The notes beneath the pieces are model-generated. The model was not told the origin of the DNA. It worked only from the letters and a program-made list of their open reading frames with translations, and searched no databases. From positions 1 to 46,915 of the forward strand of contig JAILQQ010000147.1 of assembly GCA_024698885.1 (NCBI GenBank): a DNA stretch of 46,915 bases, written 5' to 3'. Of this stretch, positions 16,101 through 31,100 are shown piece after piece. Made by a program: the position numbers and the translations under genes. Origin of the DNA: Lachnospiraceae bacterium (GTDB lineage: Bacteria > Bacillota > Clostridia > Lachnospirales > Lachnospiraceae). The stretch's first letter is position 1. Every line of letters starts with the position of its first letter.

Positions 16101-19100
16101 GCAGCCGCGCAGAGAGAGTGGTCTGGAACCTGTATAATGCCGGAAAGGAAGACGGAAGCAATGTAGATGTAACTCTGGACAGGCTCTACGGTGTCGTATT
16201 AGCGCCTTACGCCGACGTTTTGCTGGAAGGTCCGTGTGCGGGCTGGCTCGTAGCCAAAACGGTGAAGACTGATAAAATATGGTGCTTTGTTTCCGGCGGT
16301 ACGACCGGCACGGTGACCGATACGCCGGCAACGCTTTCAATCCCGGTTAAGAAGAGCTTTGCGGTGCCGGAAGACTGGCCGGAGGGGAAAGGGTTTAACT
16401 TTACCATAGAAGCATTAAACGACGGACCGCTTCCTGCCGTGACCGCAACGGGCGAAAACGAGGAAACCGTTACGACTGCTTCCACAACAGCGGGACCGGT
16501 GACCAAGGATTCACCAGAGACATCCTTTGCGGTCATCTCCTATGATCCTACCGCGGACGGAACGGATCAGACTTATATCTATAAGATCAGCGAGGTCGAA
16601 GACACAAACGGCGCGGCTACTATAAAGTACGCGGATCCGGTTTTCGTGAAGGTGGTCGTTCAGACCGCGACGACCTCGGAAGGCGACGGAACAAACATAC
16701 AGAGAACAGCTTCCGTAAAGAGCGTGGAATACTTTACGGATGCGGCCTGCGTAACGCCTGCGCCGGAAGGGCAGCGCGACGCGGCGTATTTTGTCAACGA
16801 GCTATATAAGGATACGCAGAACGACAGCCTGAAGCTCTGGGTCAAGAAGACCTTTACGGGCCGGACCTGGACCAGGGAGAACTTTACCTTTACGCTGACC
16901 GGCAGTGCCGGAAAAGAAGGAAACGTAAAGGCGGTTCCGATGCCGGAAAAAACGGAACTCACCATTAAGAAGCAGCAGATCATCGAAGAAGAATCCACGG
17001 TCGAGCATACGGTGAGCGGCAATACCATACCCAGGGTTACCGAGTATCTGCAGGATACCTTCGGGATTATTACTTTTGAAGCGGCGGAGGAGGAATATCA
17101 TGACGTTTATGTCTATACGATCTCCGAGAAGATTCCGGCTGCGGACGAGGAGACGTATGACAGGGATATCACCTATGATCAGACCAGATACCAGGTAACG
17201 GTTACAGTTGATAACGTTTATGATACGGCGCAGAACAAGTGGGTCGTAACGGCGACGCCTGCGATCAAAGCCGTAAAGGGCGATGAGGAAGAGACCTATA
17301 CCGCAGAAAAGAAAAAGAACGGCGAAGAGGAAGACGGCTATATCCTTCCTTTTGAAAACGTCGTAGAGGCGGGTTCTCTCATTATTAATAAGAAAGTGAT
17401 CGGCGGCTACTGGTCCATCGGCTGCGAGGTGCCGTTCGTGCCCCCGATCGACGATTACTATAACAAAAAGGAATACGGACGGTTCGATAATTGCAAAGGC
17501 TTACCGGGCATGGGAGGCAGCGACCACAGACACCGTCAGATCTGGTGCGGTGATCCGACGAATTTCCGCATTTATCTGAACGATAACGGGGAACCGGAAT
17601 CGCTGTGGGAAATAAGGCGGGATAACTTGTCACCCTGTGAGTGCAAGTTCTCAAAGGTGGTGAATAAGGACGATCCGATGGATCCCGCAAACTATGCGGA
17701 GCCCTTTTTGACGAAAGAAGAAATAGCGAAGATCAAACCGGGCGATCTCGTTTGCTATACTACATTTGGCAACGGGAACCAAAGATGGCAGCACTTCAGC
17801 TATATCGGTGCCGAAAGCTGCCGGTTCAGGTTTACGATCCAGAATAAGGACACCGGGGAATACTACGACGAAAACGGACATGTCGTAGCGGAGGAAAACA
17901 ACATTGTTTATATTGCCGGTAATTCTACGCTAAAGATCGATAATATGCCGGCGGGAACCTATATTATTACCGAGGTAGGAGCCAATTCCACGGAGATTTA
18001 TCAGAGATCGATCGATACGGACGGTAATGAGGTAAAAACGAAGGTTAACTCATACGGCGCTAACGGTATCTATAACGTGCTCGTGGACGGTAAAAATACC
18101 AAGGTATCGGACAATGTCGGGGAGACCGGCATGGAGGGGGTTTCCTCGGAGATTACCGTAGGCGGTACGGAAAGCGGGGAGATCACCTTCACGAATACAA
18201 GGGATAAAGAGGAATTTGATCTTTCCGTAAGAAAAACCGTTAACGGGGGTCCGACGCTTGCGGACGAAAACGGGAAATTCGAATTTAAATTGTATTACTG
18301 TGACGCCAATGGAAATATCCGCAAAAGAGGGACGAGTGAGGAGGTCGCCGCAACACAAAAGAATAGTGGCGATATCGTTGAATTTTCGACGATCACGTTA
18401 GACGGGGGCATGAACGGCGGAAGTAACGGCAATCAGTTATATTATTACTTCCTGTTAAAGGAAACTGGGTCGGTAAAGAACATTGACAGGGATTCAACCT
18501 CTTATCTGATCCGTGTAACGCTTGAACGCAAAGAGAGGGAAGACGGGTGCGGTACGGAATGGGAATTGGTTGACAAAAAGTATAAGGTATATGATCCGAA
18601 ACACAGCACGAATGACTATATGCCGTTATCTTCAGACTCGATCGTCTTCAATAATATTGATAAGCGCGGAATCATCACGGTTACCAAGGAGCTGGTCGGT
18701 AAGAAGATGAACGAAGGTGACGTTTTCGCCATCGCGCTGACGGATGAGGAGGAGGGAAAATGCTACAAGATAAATGGCAGTAAGACAAATCTTAAGATTG
18801 ATAAGGACGGCAAAGTAACACAGGGACTTATCGATATCACGCCGCAGGGAACTGAGACAACGAGGACGGTAACATTTGAAAGACTTGTCGTCGGCAAAAC
18901 CTATAAGGTAACGGAGTATATCAACGGCTATCCCGCGGTTCAGGGCGAGCCCTATACGGTTACGATCACCGGGGGCGGGGAGGTGTCCGAGGACGGGATT
19001 TCCGCGACGTTTACACCGGAAAGAGCTGCGGCAAACGAAACCTCACGTTATCAATTCGAGACCATTATAACGAATACAGGCACCGGCAGCCTGACGCTTA

Positions 19101-22100
19101 AAAAGACGCTGAGCACGGCCAATCCGGAGCCGGCGTCAACGACCTTCTACGCGGCCTTAACCTATACGGAGACCGTCGGGGAGACTACCGTAAAATATTA
19201 TTACGATAATGACACGAAGAGCTTTTCGCCGGTCAGAAAGGCTATACCGTTAGATGCGGCAGACGCAAGCGGTGTCGTTATCGAGAAGCTTCCTATTAAT
19301 AGAAGCTATGTGGTTTACGAGACGGACGCAAACGGTAATGCCAAAGCGCAGGATGCGTTCTATCGGATCACTATGGACGCCGGCGACGGGGTGACTGCTG
19401 ATAACGCGACGGTGGATGGCGTCAGCACGGTGACGGGCACCGTGATCTTTACCGGCGATATCCTGGATACGAATATCGAGCTTCAGAATACCGCTGGCTC
19501 CCTGAAGCTGACCAAGTTAGTAGACGGGGACAATAACAATACGGAGGACTTCTACTTTACCGTACAGAAGGGGAGCACCTTCTATGATCAGTACGCGCAG
19601 GAGATCCCTTCGACTAATCCGGTAAAGACCATCACCGTAAAGGCCGGTGCGGCGAACGCGGTGACGATCTATAACCTGCCTCTGGGAGATTATACCATCA
19701 CTGAGGCAGCGGATACAGCCGGTACCTCGATCGTTGATCATGCGACGTATCCGTATCAGGTAAAGAGCTATACCTATACCGACGGCATGGCGGAGGGCTC
19801 GGCAGGAACCATATCGCTTACGGCTGCAAAGAAGGACGGAGAGGTAACGATCACTAATGAGAAGCGTACCGGCTCTGTCACCATGACAAAGAAAAACAAT
19901 GAAAACGAGACGCTTTCCGGCATCCACTTCACCCTGTATCGGGGGACGGTGGGAAGCGGCGTTACTGTTCACGTGGACGAAAAGCTAGAGAAGAACGGCC
20001 GCTATAGCTATAACACGTCTTCAGAGAACATCGAACTGACCACGGGCAGTGACGGCAAGATCGTTGTCGATGGCCTGCCGCTTGATAACTACTACTTCGT
20101 AGAGGATTCGGCATCTGATGACTATGTCGTGACGACGACGGAAACCTCTGTAACGGTTTCCGGTACCAGTAATGAAGCCCTGAATCCGACGATAGATATC
20201 ATCAATTCTAAGTTTAACGGTGGCGTACGCTTTAAGAAGATCGACGCGGATTCAAAGGAGGACGAGAAAGGACTTTCCGGCGTTTCCTTTACGCTGTATA
20301 AAAAGGACGGTACGAAATTTGGCGGAGATAACGCAGCACCGTACGTTTCCGGGACGAATGGCTGGGTCAATGCTTATCCGCTGCCGGCCGGTGAATATTA
20401 CTTCCTGGAAAATGAAACGACGGGTTATAACAAGAATGAAACAAAGTTGACCTTTACGATTCATGAGGATACGGCTCATAATGCGAAAGAGGATGAGACC
20501 GAAAAATTCGTGACGCTTGATTCGACGATCACGGGCCTTTCCACAACGACGGAAACCTATGGGACAGGGGCTGATGCGGTAACCGTAACCCGGATGGTGG
20601 TTCCGAATACGAGGGAAAAGGGCAAAGCGACGCTGCATAAGGTGAAGGGCAGCATCTTCTCCGATATTAACGGACAGCCGCTTCAGGACGCGGAGTTTAC
20701 GCTCTATCCGAAGGCCGGTGGCAACGGGATAACGGAAACGACAGATGCAAGTGGAGATGCCACGTTTACGGATCTCGAGTGGGGCGAGTACTATGTCCTC
20801 GAGACAAAGGCACCTGACGGATATGAGCTTGGCTATGACAAGACCGACAATAATGCTGTTGAAGCCGCGAAGAAATTCGTGACCATTGATGCGGATCATC
20901 TCGATGTTACAATTGATGGAGGCGGCACGGGAAGCGCCTTCGTTAATCAGACGAAGAAGACTACTATTGAGCTGACCAAGAGAGACGCGACGGATAGAAG
21001 TATCATGCTTCCCGGCGCTGAGTTTGACCTGTATCGATATACCGGTTCTCTTACCAATAAAAACGATATTCTGCAGGCACTCATAAGCGGAGAAATAACG
21101 CAAAAGCCTGAGGATAAGGTCAATACAGTACCCCTGGTGACGAATACCGAAGGGAAGATCACGCCGGAGGTAGAGTATATTTCATGCCGCCTGTATTACT
21201 TCGTGGAAACGAAGGCACCGACGGGCTATGAGATCTCAGATACATATTACGTCTGCGAGGTGGACGGTAACGGCGGCATAGTCGGATGGCTGAAGAGAAA
21301 CCTGCTCAGCGATGAGACCGACGCAAAGATCACGGCCGAGAATACCCGAAAGACCGGTACCGTTACGCTTATAAAGGTAGATGAGAACGGTACGGAACTA
21401 ACGGGCGAGGAGCTTTACGGCGCCGAATTTAAGCTCAAGAAGGATGGAAACACTGAGCGTACCATTACGATCAATAAAGATACGGTCAGCGGCAATAACC
21501 GAAACTTCGAGCTGACGGACGGCCGGATCGTGATAAGCGGTCTGGGCTGGGGTAATTATACCTTTGAGGAGATAACGCCGCCTACCGGTTATACTACGGA
21601 GAACTATTCGATCACGCCTTCGGAGGTGACGATCGGCAATGTTACGGAGACCGGAACCGGAACGGTTACCTTCACGGCCAGTGGAACCATTACGATCACC
21701 AATAAACATGAGACCGGTTCGGTTCAGTTAACGAAGGTGAACAGCGATAACGACACCAGCCGCAACAGGGCGGGAACGCCTCTGCAGGGTGCGAAGTTCA
21801 AGCTGTATGACAGTAATGATAACGATATTTCTCAAACCTATGGCGCAGTCGCTGACGCCGGTACTAACGAATATTACTTTACAACGGGCGTGGACGGAAA
21901 GACCATCGTAGTATCCGGTCTGCCCTGGGGAAGCTATTACTTTAAAGAGGAAATAGCTCCCACTTACTACCAAAAGAGTGATGATCCGATCCCGTTTACC
22001 GTTGGAAAGTACACTACGGTATCCTCCGGGGTTCTTCTGACTGGCGATGACGAGAAAATCGAGAACGACCGGATCTATGGGAAACTGACGATCAATAAGA

Positions 22101-25100
22101 CGGGCGAAGATGATAAACCGCTTCCGGGCGCGACGTTCTATATCACGGATGAGGAGGGCTATAACGTCCACTTTACCGGTGACAACGGCTTTTATGCATA
22201 TGAAAGTACCGGCGGCTTCAAGGACGTAATCGAGCCGGCGGAAGGCGCAAGCTCCATCGAAATAACCAGTATTCCGGCTGGCGTATACTATGTCCATGAG
22301 AAGAAAGCGCCGGCAGGCTACAGCGTAAACCGGAACCAGAAGGTCCGGGCCGAGATCGTTGATGAAAGCGTCAAGGAGGTTACATTTAAGAATACCTCCT
22401 ATTCCGCGACCCTTGAGTTTATCAAGCTTGGCGGCGGTAAGCGTCTTGGCGGCGCAGTCTTTGCGCTGGAGCAGCTGCTGCCTGTGATCGGCGATGACGG
22501 CAACCCTGTTATGGAAGGCGATACGCCGAAGATGGAGTGGCAGGAAGTCAATACGGCTGAATCCGAGGCTGACGGAGTTAATGAGGGGCGAGTAACCTTT
22601 ACGATCGTGAGCACCGGTGATTATAAGGTCTATGAAAAGTCCGCACCGGCGGGCTACGTGAAGGATACCCAGGAATATACCTTTACCCTCACGGAAGATA
22701 ACAAGAGTCGAACCGTTACCTTAAGTCCGTCCATTACCTATCCGGATCAGTTTGATGGTAAACCGGTGATCATAAACGAACAGCTGACGGGTGCCGTGAA
22801 GCTTGTAAAGAAGGACGAAAACGGCAGTTATCTGGGAGGAGCGAAATTTACGCTCTATAAGAAGGACGGCAGTTCCTATCAACCGCAGGAAGAAAAGGAA
22901 TCCGACAGTACAACGGGAGAGATCACTTTCACCGGTCTGGCCTGGGGCAAGTATAAGCTGGTGGAAACTAAGGCACCGGAGCATTACGCGACGCCCGAGG
23001 ATCAGACGGAGAACCAGTATTTCTTTACGGTAGATGCTTCAAATGCCGGCAATAAGGCGGGAGAGGAGCCTGCGGTATTTATCACGTCTGCCGAAAAGGG
23101 CGGCAAGGTCGTTTCGCTATTAGACATTGCGAACGAAAGGATCAAGGGCAGCGCGACCTTAACGAAGAAGGGTAAGAACAAGGAAGGTAAGACGATTACC
23201 CTGCGGGACGCTGTATTTGAGCTGCACACCTATGACGAGTCAAAGGATGATAAGGACGGCGGCGTTGTAGCAGGCTACGCGGCAGCGGATCAGACCCTGG
23301 TGACGGATTCGAAGGGTGAGATCCATACAGACAAGGATCTTCCGGAAGGGAAGTACTTCTTTATTGAGAAGACCGCGCCCAACGGGTACGAGCTTGACGC
23401 TGCGACGCGCTACGTCTTTACGGTCACAAGCGAAAAGCCGGACGTTTCCGGGAACGATATTCAGGTCGAAGGAAACGGAGACGAAAAGGACGGCCAGACA
23501 GACGGAAACGGCATCGCCTACAACGCGCGTTCAAAGGGTGATATCTGGCTTTACAAATATGAGACAGATAATAACGGCGCTAATCTCGGCGGGATCAACG
23601 GCGTTTCCTTTAAGCTGGAAAAATATAACTGGAAGTTCTTAGCCTATCAGAACTACAGCGAGGTTGAGAGTGGGGAAACGACGGATCTGAGCGAGTATAA
23701 AGATGAGCCGGAATTTGAGAATGGCGCAAGGAGCCTTGGCAGCAATGATGACGGCTATCTGCACTTTGATAACCTCGAGTGGGGTACCTACCGGATCACC
23801 GAGGTGGGACGCACCGGGTATGTAAAGGACAGCGCGTGGAGTCTCGTATTTACGATCGACGAAAACTGCCTGCATTACAATACGATGACAGCGCCGACCA
23901 TGATCCCGAACAGAAGAGCCACGGCTTCCGTGAAGCTCATCAAGAAGGATTCTGCGGATGATAAAAAGCTTTTAGAAGGTGCGTACTTTGATCTTTACCA
24001 GGTGGTAGAGGGCTCTGATCCGATCCGGAAGGAAACTGCGCTTAAAACAGACGGAAACGGTGTGATCACGGTCAATAACCTTGCCTGGGATGAGTTCTAC
24101 TACTTCGAGGAAACAAAGCAGCCGGCGGGCTATGTGAAGCCGGTTCATCCGCAGACGGAGCAGTTTAAGCTCACCGAGGATTACGCGGATCCGACCTATG
24201 TACAGGAGCATCCGATCGTGGTGACGAACCGGAAATCCGAACGGGGCAGCATTACCCTGCTTAAGACGGACGCAGACGGAAACGCCCTGACCGGTGCCGT
24301 CTTTACGCTGTATGACGAGGACGGGAACAAGATTCTGTTAAAGAGGGAATCCGAGGGGGCCTATACGCTTTCCGATACGGCTTCTGAAAATACGGTCGAG
24401 TACCTCGGAACCTATGCAGGGAATGAGGAAGGAAAAACAAAGGGCTCACTCATTGTTTCGAACCTTTATGAAGGAACCTACTCCTTTAAGGAAGTTGCCA
24501 CGCCGGAAGGGGATTATCTGAAGCTGACAAATTCCCGGCGTGTTACGCTCACGCAAACAAACCTGAGCGAAACGGTGACCGTTCAGAATGACAATATCAA
24601 GGTCAACGCCAGGTTTATCAAGAAGGCCTCGGTGAACGGGGCTGCGGCCGAACCGTTAGAAGACGCGGTGTTCAAGCTTTGGAAGAAGAATGCCGAAACC
24701 GGCGCGTATGATATACCCATAGACACGATCTCTTCTAAGAAGGCCACGGAAGGAGAAAAAGGACTTGTCTTTGCGGAGGGTCTTGCGCACGGCGACTATT
24801 GCTTTGAGGAAGTTTCCACCCCGGACAACGCTTATTCCCTGGCCGAAAAGATCTACTTCAGTATCGCCAATGATAAGAAATTAAACGGAACAACCATCAA
24901 CGTCGGCGATGCGGGAGACGTGGTCGACTATAACAGGAAGGGCTCCGTCGAGTTAACGAAGACCGATGATACCGGAGAGACCATCGAGGGCGTGAAGTTT
25001 ACGCTTCACAGACTGGTCACCGATCAGAACGGCAACGCGCGGGACGGCGGCCTGGTAAGCAAAACGGGCCAGGATATCAATCCCGAAGACAGTGAGGCAT

Positions 25101-28100
25101 ACGCAAACCGCTTCATCACGACCGGATCGGACGGAAAGCTGACCGCATCGGGACTTGCCTGGGGCTGGTACTATTTCAAGGAGGAATCGGTACCGGATAA
25201 CGCCTATACCTTTAAGGACGAGATCAACAAGGATCTGACTTTTGAGATCAAGCAGTCTAACGCGGCGAAGAGTCCCAGTGTCTCAGTTTCGACGGTTAAC
25301 GACCGTAAGCCCGGCTTTATCGAGATCACGAAATACGGAAGGACGAGAGACGCGGGAAAGACGACTTACACGAAGAAGCGGCTCGAAGGCGTTAGCTTCA
25401 CGCTCTATGAGCTTGACGAAAACAGCCGCAGGATAGGCGAAGGCACTGTTAAGACCACCGGCGAAGACGGTATCGTAACCTTTGGCAATCTGACCTGGGG
25501 CAAAACCTATACTGTGGTTGAGACCGCAACGGTGAACGGTTACGTGATCCCGAAGAACGCGGACGGTTCCGATAAAGAGTATACCTATACCATCGGTCGG
25601 CCGCAGAGCGAGCGGGAGATAGAGCTTGAGGTGGTGAACGAGCAGGCAAGCGGCAGCGTAAAGCTTTTAAAGGTTGACGCGACCGACAACAGCATCCGTC
25701 TCGGAAACGTGGCCTTTGACCTCTTCTACGGGGACGGCACACAATATAATAATACCGGCGTTTCCTACCGGACAAATAATATAGAGGGCGACAGCAATTA
25801 CGGCTATCTGATGTCCTTAGACGGCAGCTCGACCGAGATCGGGCCTCTGCCGATTGGCAGCTATTATTTCAAGGAGAAAACGCCGCCGCAGGGGTATAAG
25901 AGCTATGAGAACGACGATCCGGAGAACCGGATCTGGTTCAGCATTACCTATGATCAGCAGGTTTACAGCTTTACGGACGGAGCCGGCGGCGCAGGAGCCA
26001 TCAAGAACGAGCGGACCTCCGGCAAGGTGCTCTTAACGAAGACCGATGATTCCGGTCACCCGGTCAAGGGCGCGGTCTTTGAGCTGAAAGGGACGAAGAA
26101 CCCCCGTACACTGATCGAAACCTTCCAGACGATCATCAGTAAGGATAAGTCCTACGAAGTCGGAAAGTATACAACGGATGAAGACGGTATCCTGGAGATC
26201 GATAATCTGCCGTGGGATGACTATACCCTGCAGGAGATCAAGGCACCGGCCGGCTATACGGTCGATACCGAGACGGTTTATCCCTTCTCTTTGAGTGCGA
26301 CAGAGTCATCTAAGGCGTTAAGCCTCGGCAATATGACGAATCAGACAGAGAAGGGCAGCGTGGTGCTTGTCAAGACAGAAACACCACGAACCGCTTCAGA
26401 TGCGGAAACGCCTGTTGCCGGCGCGAAATTCAAGCTGTATTACCGCTATAAGGATACCGATGACTGGGCGGACGTCACCCACGATTATACGCCGGATGGC
26501 GGAGACGAATTCGTAACGGATGATAATGGGGAAATCGAGATCAGTAAAAAACTGATCTGGGGTTCCTATTACTTCTACGAGACCAAACCGGCGGATAATT
26601 ATGAAATTCCGTCAGAAGCGGCGCGAAAGTCCGGTATCTTCCGGATCGGCAGCGAAAGCTTCAAGGCAGACGGAGAGCCCGTTGTCAATGTGACGATGCA
26701 GAACGGGATCAAGAAGGGCTATATCTCCCTGCATAAGAGCTTTAGCGGCAATGAAATGCCGATAAAGGATAATAAGAATTACTATGGCGGTATCGCGTTT
26801 ACGCTCTATGAGGGCGCCAAGGATGCCGACCACGAGCTGAATACTTTTACGACTGATGAAAACGGCGATATTTCCGCGGAAACTATTGCTGCCGCGGTAG
26901 GCCCGCTGTACTTTGACAAGACCTACTATTTCGCCGAGACGGGCATTTCCCCGGAGGCAGAGGCGGCCGGTTATACGGTGAGCAGTGAGGTCATCGAGAT
27001 CAAGCTGTCTGATAAGCTGAATACCGAGGCGCTCTATCAGGCAAATTCCGTTGACCATCCATTGGCGTACACGCTGATAAACAGCCAGATCACCGGCGGT
27101 ACCAGTTTTACCAAGACGGATGCTTCGGGGCAGGCCTTAAGCGGTATCCGATTTGACCTTTATACGGCGGCCGGCGCTTCCACGGGAATCTACGCTGTCT
27201 CAGAGGCAGATGGAAAGGTAAGCTTTGCCAATATCAAGAAGGGACGGTACTACTTTAAGGAGAACGAAGAGTCCGCCAAAGTGAAGGGCTACACGCCTGA
27301 TCTGACGGAATATTGGTTTGAAATCACGGACAGCAAAGAAGAAAGCGCTGCGATCCATGCGGGCAATCTTACCGCAGAAGCGCAGCCAGGCGACGGTTCC
27401 TATGCTATTGCCAATGCAAAGCAGAACGGTCGGATCGTCTTTGTAAAGACCGCGGACGGCGCACCGAAGGATATTGATGCTTTCCGCTTCGCTCTTTATA
27501 AAGCCGGAGAGGATGAGACGCCATATATTGGCGCGGATGCCCTGATGAGCGACAGCTATGTGAAGGAGATCACGCTGGCGACCGGAAAACACGTCAAGGC
27601 GCTGGTTGTCGAGAATCTGGAGCAGGGCGGCTACTACTTTAAGGAGCTTGCGGCCGCAAACGGCTACGCGATCGATGAGAACCATCAGACGAGGGCTTTC
27701 ACCATCGATGAGAGTAATGCCTTTAATACAATGGAGCAGGCTGTTCAGACGCCTCTGATGTTAGATAACGCATCGATCGGGATCTATTTCCATAAGAAGG
27801 ATGCTTCCGGCGCGCTCTATGACAATAACGCGGAGGTCGGCCTCTATAAGGTGGAGGGCAGTAATGAAGAGCTGTTAATGTCCTGGAAGCTTTCAGAGCC
27901 TAACCGCTATAAGCTTCTTTCGATCACCGAGAGCAGCTTCCCGGAGGGATTTATTTCCGGAGTGACTTACCGGATCAAGGAGATCACGCCGCCGGCAGGC
28001 TATACCGCGGCAGCGCCGATTGACTTCAGCTTTGACGAATTCGGCAAGCTTCAGACAAACCACGCGGGTAAATCGACTTACGCCGGCAAGCCGTTACTTG

Positions 28101-31100
28101 AAATGACGGATGAGGAGACCTCGATCCGGATCCGGAAGGAGGACCAGAAGACAGATTCCCTGCTGAAGGAAGCGGTTCTCAGACTCTATGAGGTCACCGG
28201 CTATGATGAAGAGAACAATAACGAGCCTGTCACGAAGCCGGTGGGAGATTCCTGGACCACGAGCGAAGCGGACCATGTGATCAACCATCTGAAGACCGGA
28301 ACAACGTATATCCTTCGGGAGATCACAGCGCCGCAGGGCTACTATAAAGCAGATGATATCTACTTTACGCTGGCGGGCAACGGTGAGATCCAGTATGTGG
28401 ACGGAAAGAACAAGGCTTATCAGACCAGTCTGACAAGGACGGAGGGCTCGCCCGTCAAGAACGTCCTGATCATGAAGGACCGCCCGATCGAGCTTGTGAT
28501 CTACAAGGCGCGCCAGGAGGCCAACCCGGAGAATACGCTTGTAAGCGGCGCGGAGCTGACCTTAAGGAATGCAAAGGGTGAGGATATCTATACCTGGAAG
28601 ACCGCTGACCAGAATCCGGTCACGATCCCGGCCAATCTCCTGACCGCAGGCGCAGCCTATACGATCGCAGAGACACCGGCTGCCGGGTATACCGTACCGG
28701 AAGACGGCATCGTAAAGAATCTTACCGTAAAGGTATACGACTCTGAGGTTGAGGCCGCAAACGGTGTGGGTGTATTTGTTCAGACGGAGACCGTGCTCAA
28801 TGATTATATTAAGATTCCGTTATCAAAGCAGAGCGCTGCCGGGGAGGAATTAGCCGGCGCGAGCCTGACCCTGAGCAAGGAAGTCATCATAGACGAAACG
28901 GCAACGAAGCAGCCGGTTTACAGCTATATCTCAGCCGGCAGGCCCGTTCTGCTCGTGGGGATCAGCGAAGCTGACCTGACGGATACGGAAAAAGCGGTGT
29001 TGGCGGCCCAGTATCCGGACAGCACGATTGTTTACGCGGATGCATTGGAAGAGGGCACGTCCTTAACGGCCGGCAGCTACGAGTTGTCCGAGGATGCGGG
29101 CAGTCTGCCGGATGGCTACGCCCTTAACAGCACGCCGGTACCCTTTACGATCGACGCGGATGGAACCCTTAAGCAGGGCAGCGCTTCGATTTCCGGTGTC
29201 ACCATGACGGATTACGCGCTGCGGCTTGTCATCGCAAAGGTCGATACAAACGGCGATTATGTCCCGGGTGCCGAAATGAAGCTTTCCGATGAGGAGGGAC
29301 ATACGCTCCTGACCTGGAATACAGAAGAGGTTAACCCGGTGATCATCACCGAGGAGCCGGATATAAGCGATATCGTGGCGAAGCTCCATAACGCCCCTCT
29401 GGCAGGTAAGAGAGAGCTTTCCTTAAACGGCAGCAAGGTTTATCTGGAGCGCGGCAAGACCTACACGATCGAAGAGGAGAGCGCGCCTCTTAGTTACGCC
29501 AAGGCGGATCCGACGGAAGTGACCACCTCGGACAACTTTACCGAAAAGGATCCGAAGGCCGGTTATATCAAGAAGATCATCGATCCGGACCTCGATCCCG
29601 GTAATACCAGCGTGATTGTTACGAAGAAATGGGTTGCTCCCATAGACCTGCCGACGGGCTATCAGTATCCGACGATCACCATCGAGCTTTATCAGAATGC
29701 GACTGAAAAGGATAAGATGGAAATGATCGCCAAGCAGACGCTTACCTCCGGCAATACAGCCTGTGTCTTCGCTGATCTGCCGGAACAGAGAACCGACAAG
29801 ATCGCAAACTATAAGTACAGATATTACGTACAGGAGAGTGAGCAGACCATCGCCGGGTTAAAGGATGAGGGGCTTACGATCCGCTATAATACCAATAACC
29901 CGACCGAAAAGGCGGCGGATGCGGATGGCATCTTCCGCTATGAGCTGGAAAATACGTTTATCAATGACGTAAAGACGAAGGTTCACGTCACCAAGAAGTG
30001 GCGCCTCGTTGAGGGCGGCGACAGCTATGAGGACGTAACGCTGACGCTTTACCAGAACGGCGTTCCGATGGAGCCGGCTGATGATTATCAGGTAACCGTT
30101 GAAAACGGCGCGAAGGATCAGAACGGGACCTTTACCCATACCTTTGAGAACCTTCCGAAGTATGCGGACGACGGTACGCTTTACCAGTATACGGTCGTGG
30201 AGAGCGAGAGTAAGACAACGCCCGCTTCCTTCACTACGGAGTGGTACGAGAGAACCGAAAACGGCGAGAAGTATTATACCTTCGTCAATACGCCGGAGAT
30301 CAGTACCTTTGCCATCGAGGGAACGAAGTACTGGAATGAGCCGGAGGGCTTTACGCATCCGGAAATCACGATCAAGCTCTTAAGAGACGGTGCGGAATAC
30401 AAGAACGTTACCATCAGCTCCGAGGAGAGCAGTAATAAGACACAGAATGCCTTCCGTTTTGAGGGCTTGTATGAATACGCGCTGGGACAGGAAGCAGGGG
30501 ATGCGACAGACGGTCACCGGTACGTGTATACCCTGACCGAGATCGGAGCGGAGCAGAATTATACCGCGCATGTCTACGGACCCGGACCGATCACCGGAAC
30601 CGGGGATCAAAGAAGCGCGAAGGCCGCCGTTGTCAATACGAGAAACAATGAGTATATCAGCATAAACGGTACCAAGAGCTGGGGCTATGACACCAATGAT
30701 TATACGAAGCATCCCGCGGTTGCCTTCAAGCTTTACGCAAACGGGACAGAGCATGCGACCCGTACGCTTTCTAAGGGAAGCTCCGATACGACGTATGAGT
30801 TTGCGGATCTTCCGAAGTATGATTACAGCAGCGTCGAAGTTTCTTCCTCTGACGGAACCGTGACCGGCAGACCTACCCTGATCGAGTACAGGGTATGTGA
30901 GACCGTACTGCCGAACTTCCTTGCGGAGATGACGAATACGGTACTTGCAAATGGCGTCACGGATGCCGCAGAGGGCTATACGGTAGCCTATGAGACCGGT
31001 ACCGTGAGCTATACCGGCTATGACTTTAAGAATACGCCGACCAAGGTTGAGATCACGAAGGTCGACAACGACACGGGCGAACTGCTTGCCGGCGCGAAGT

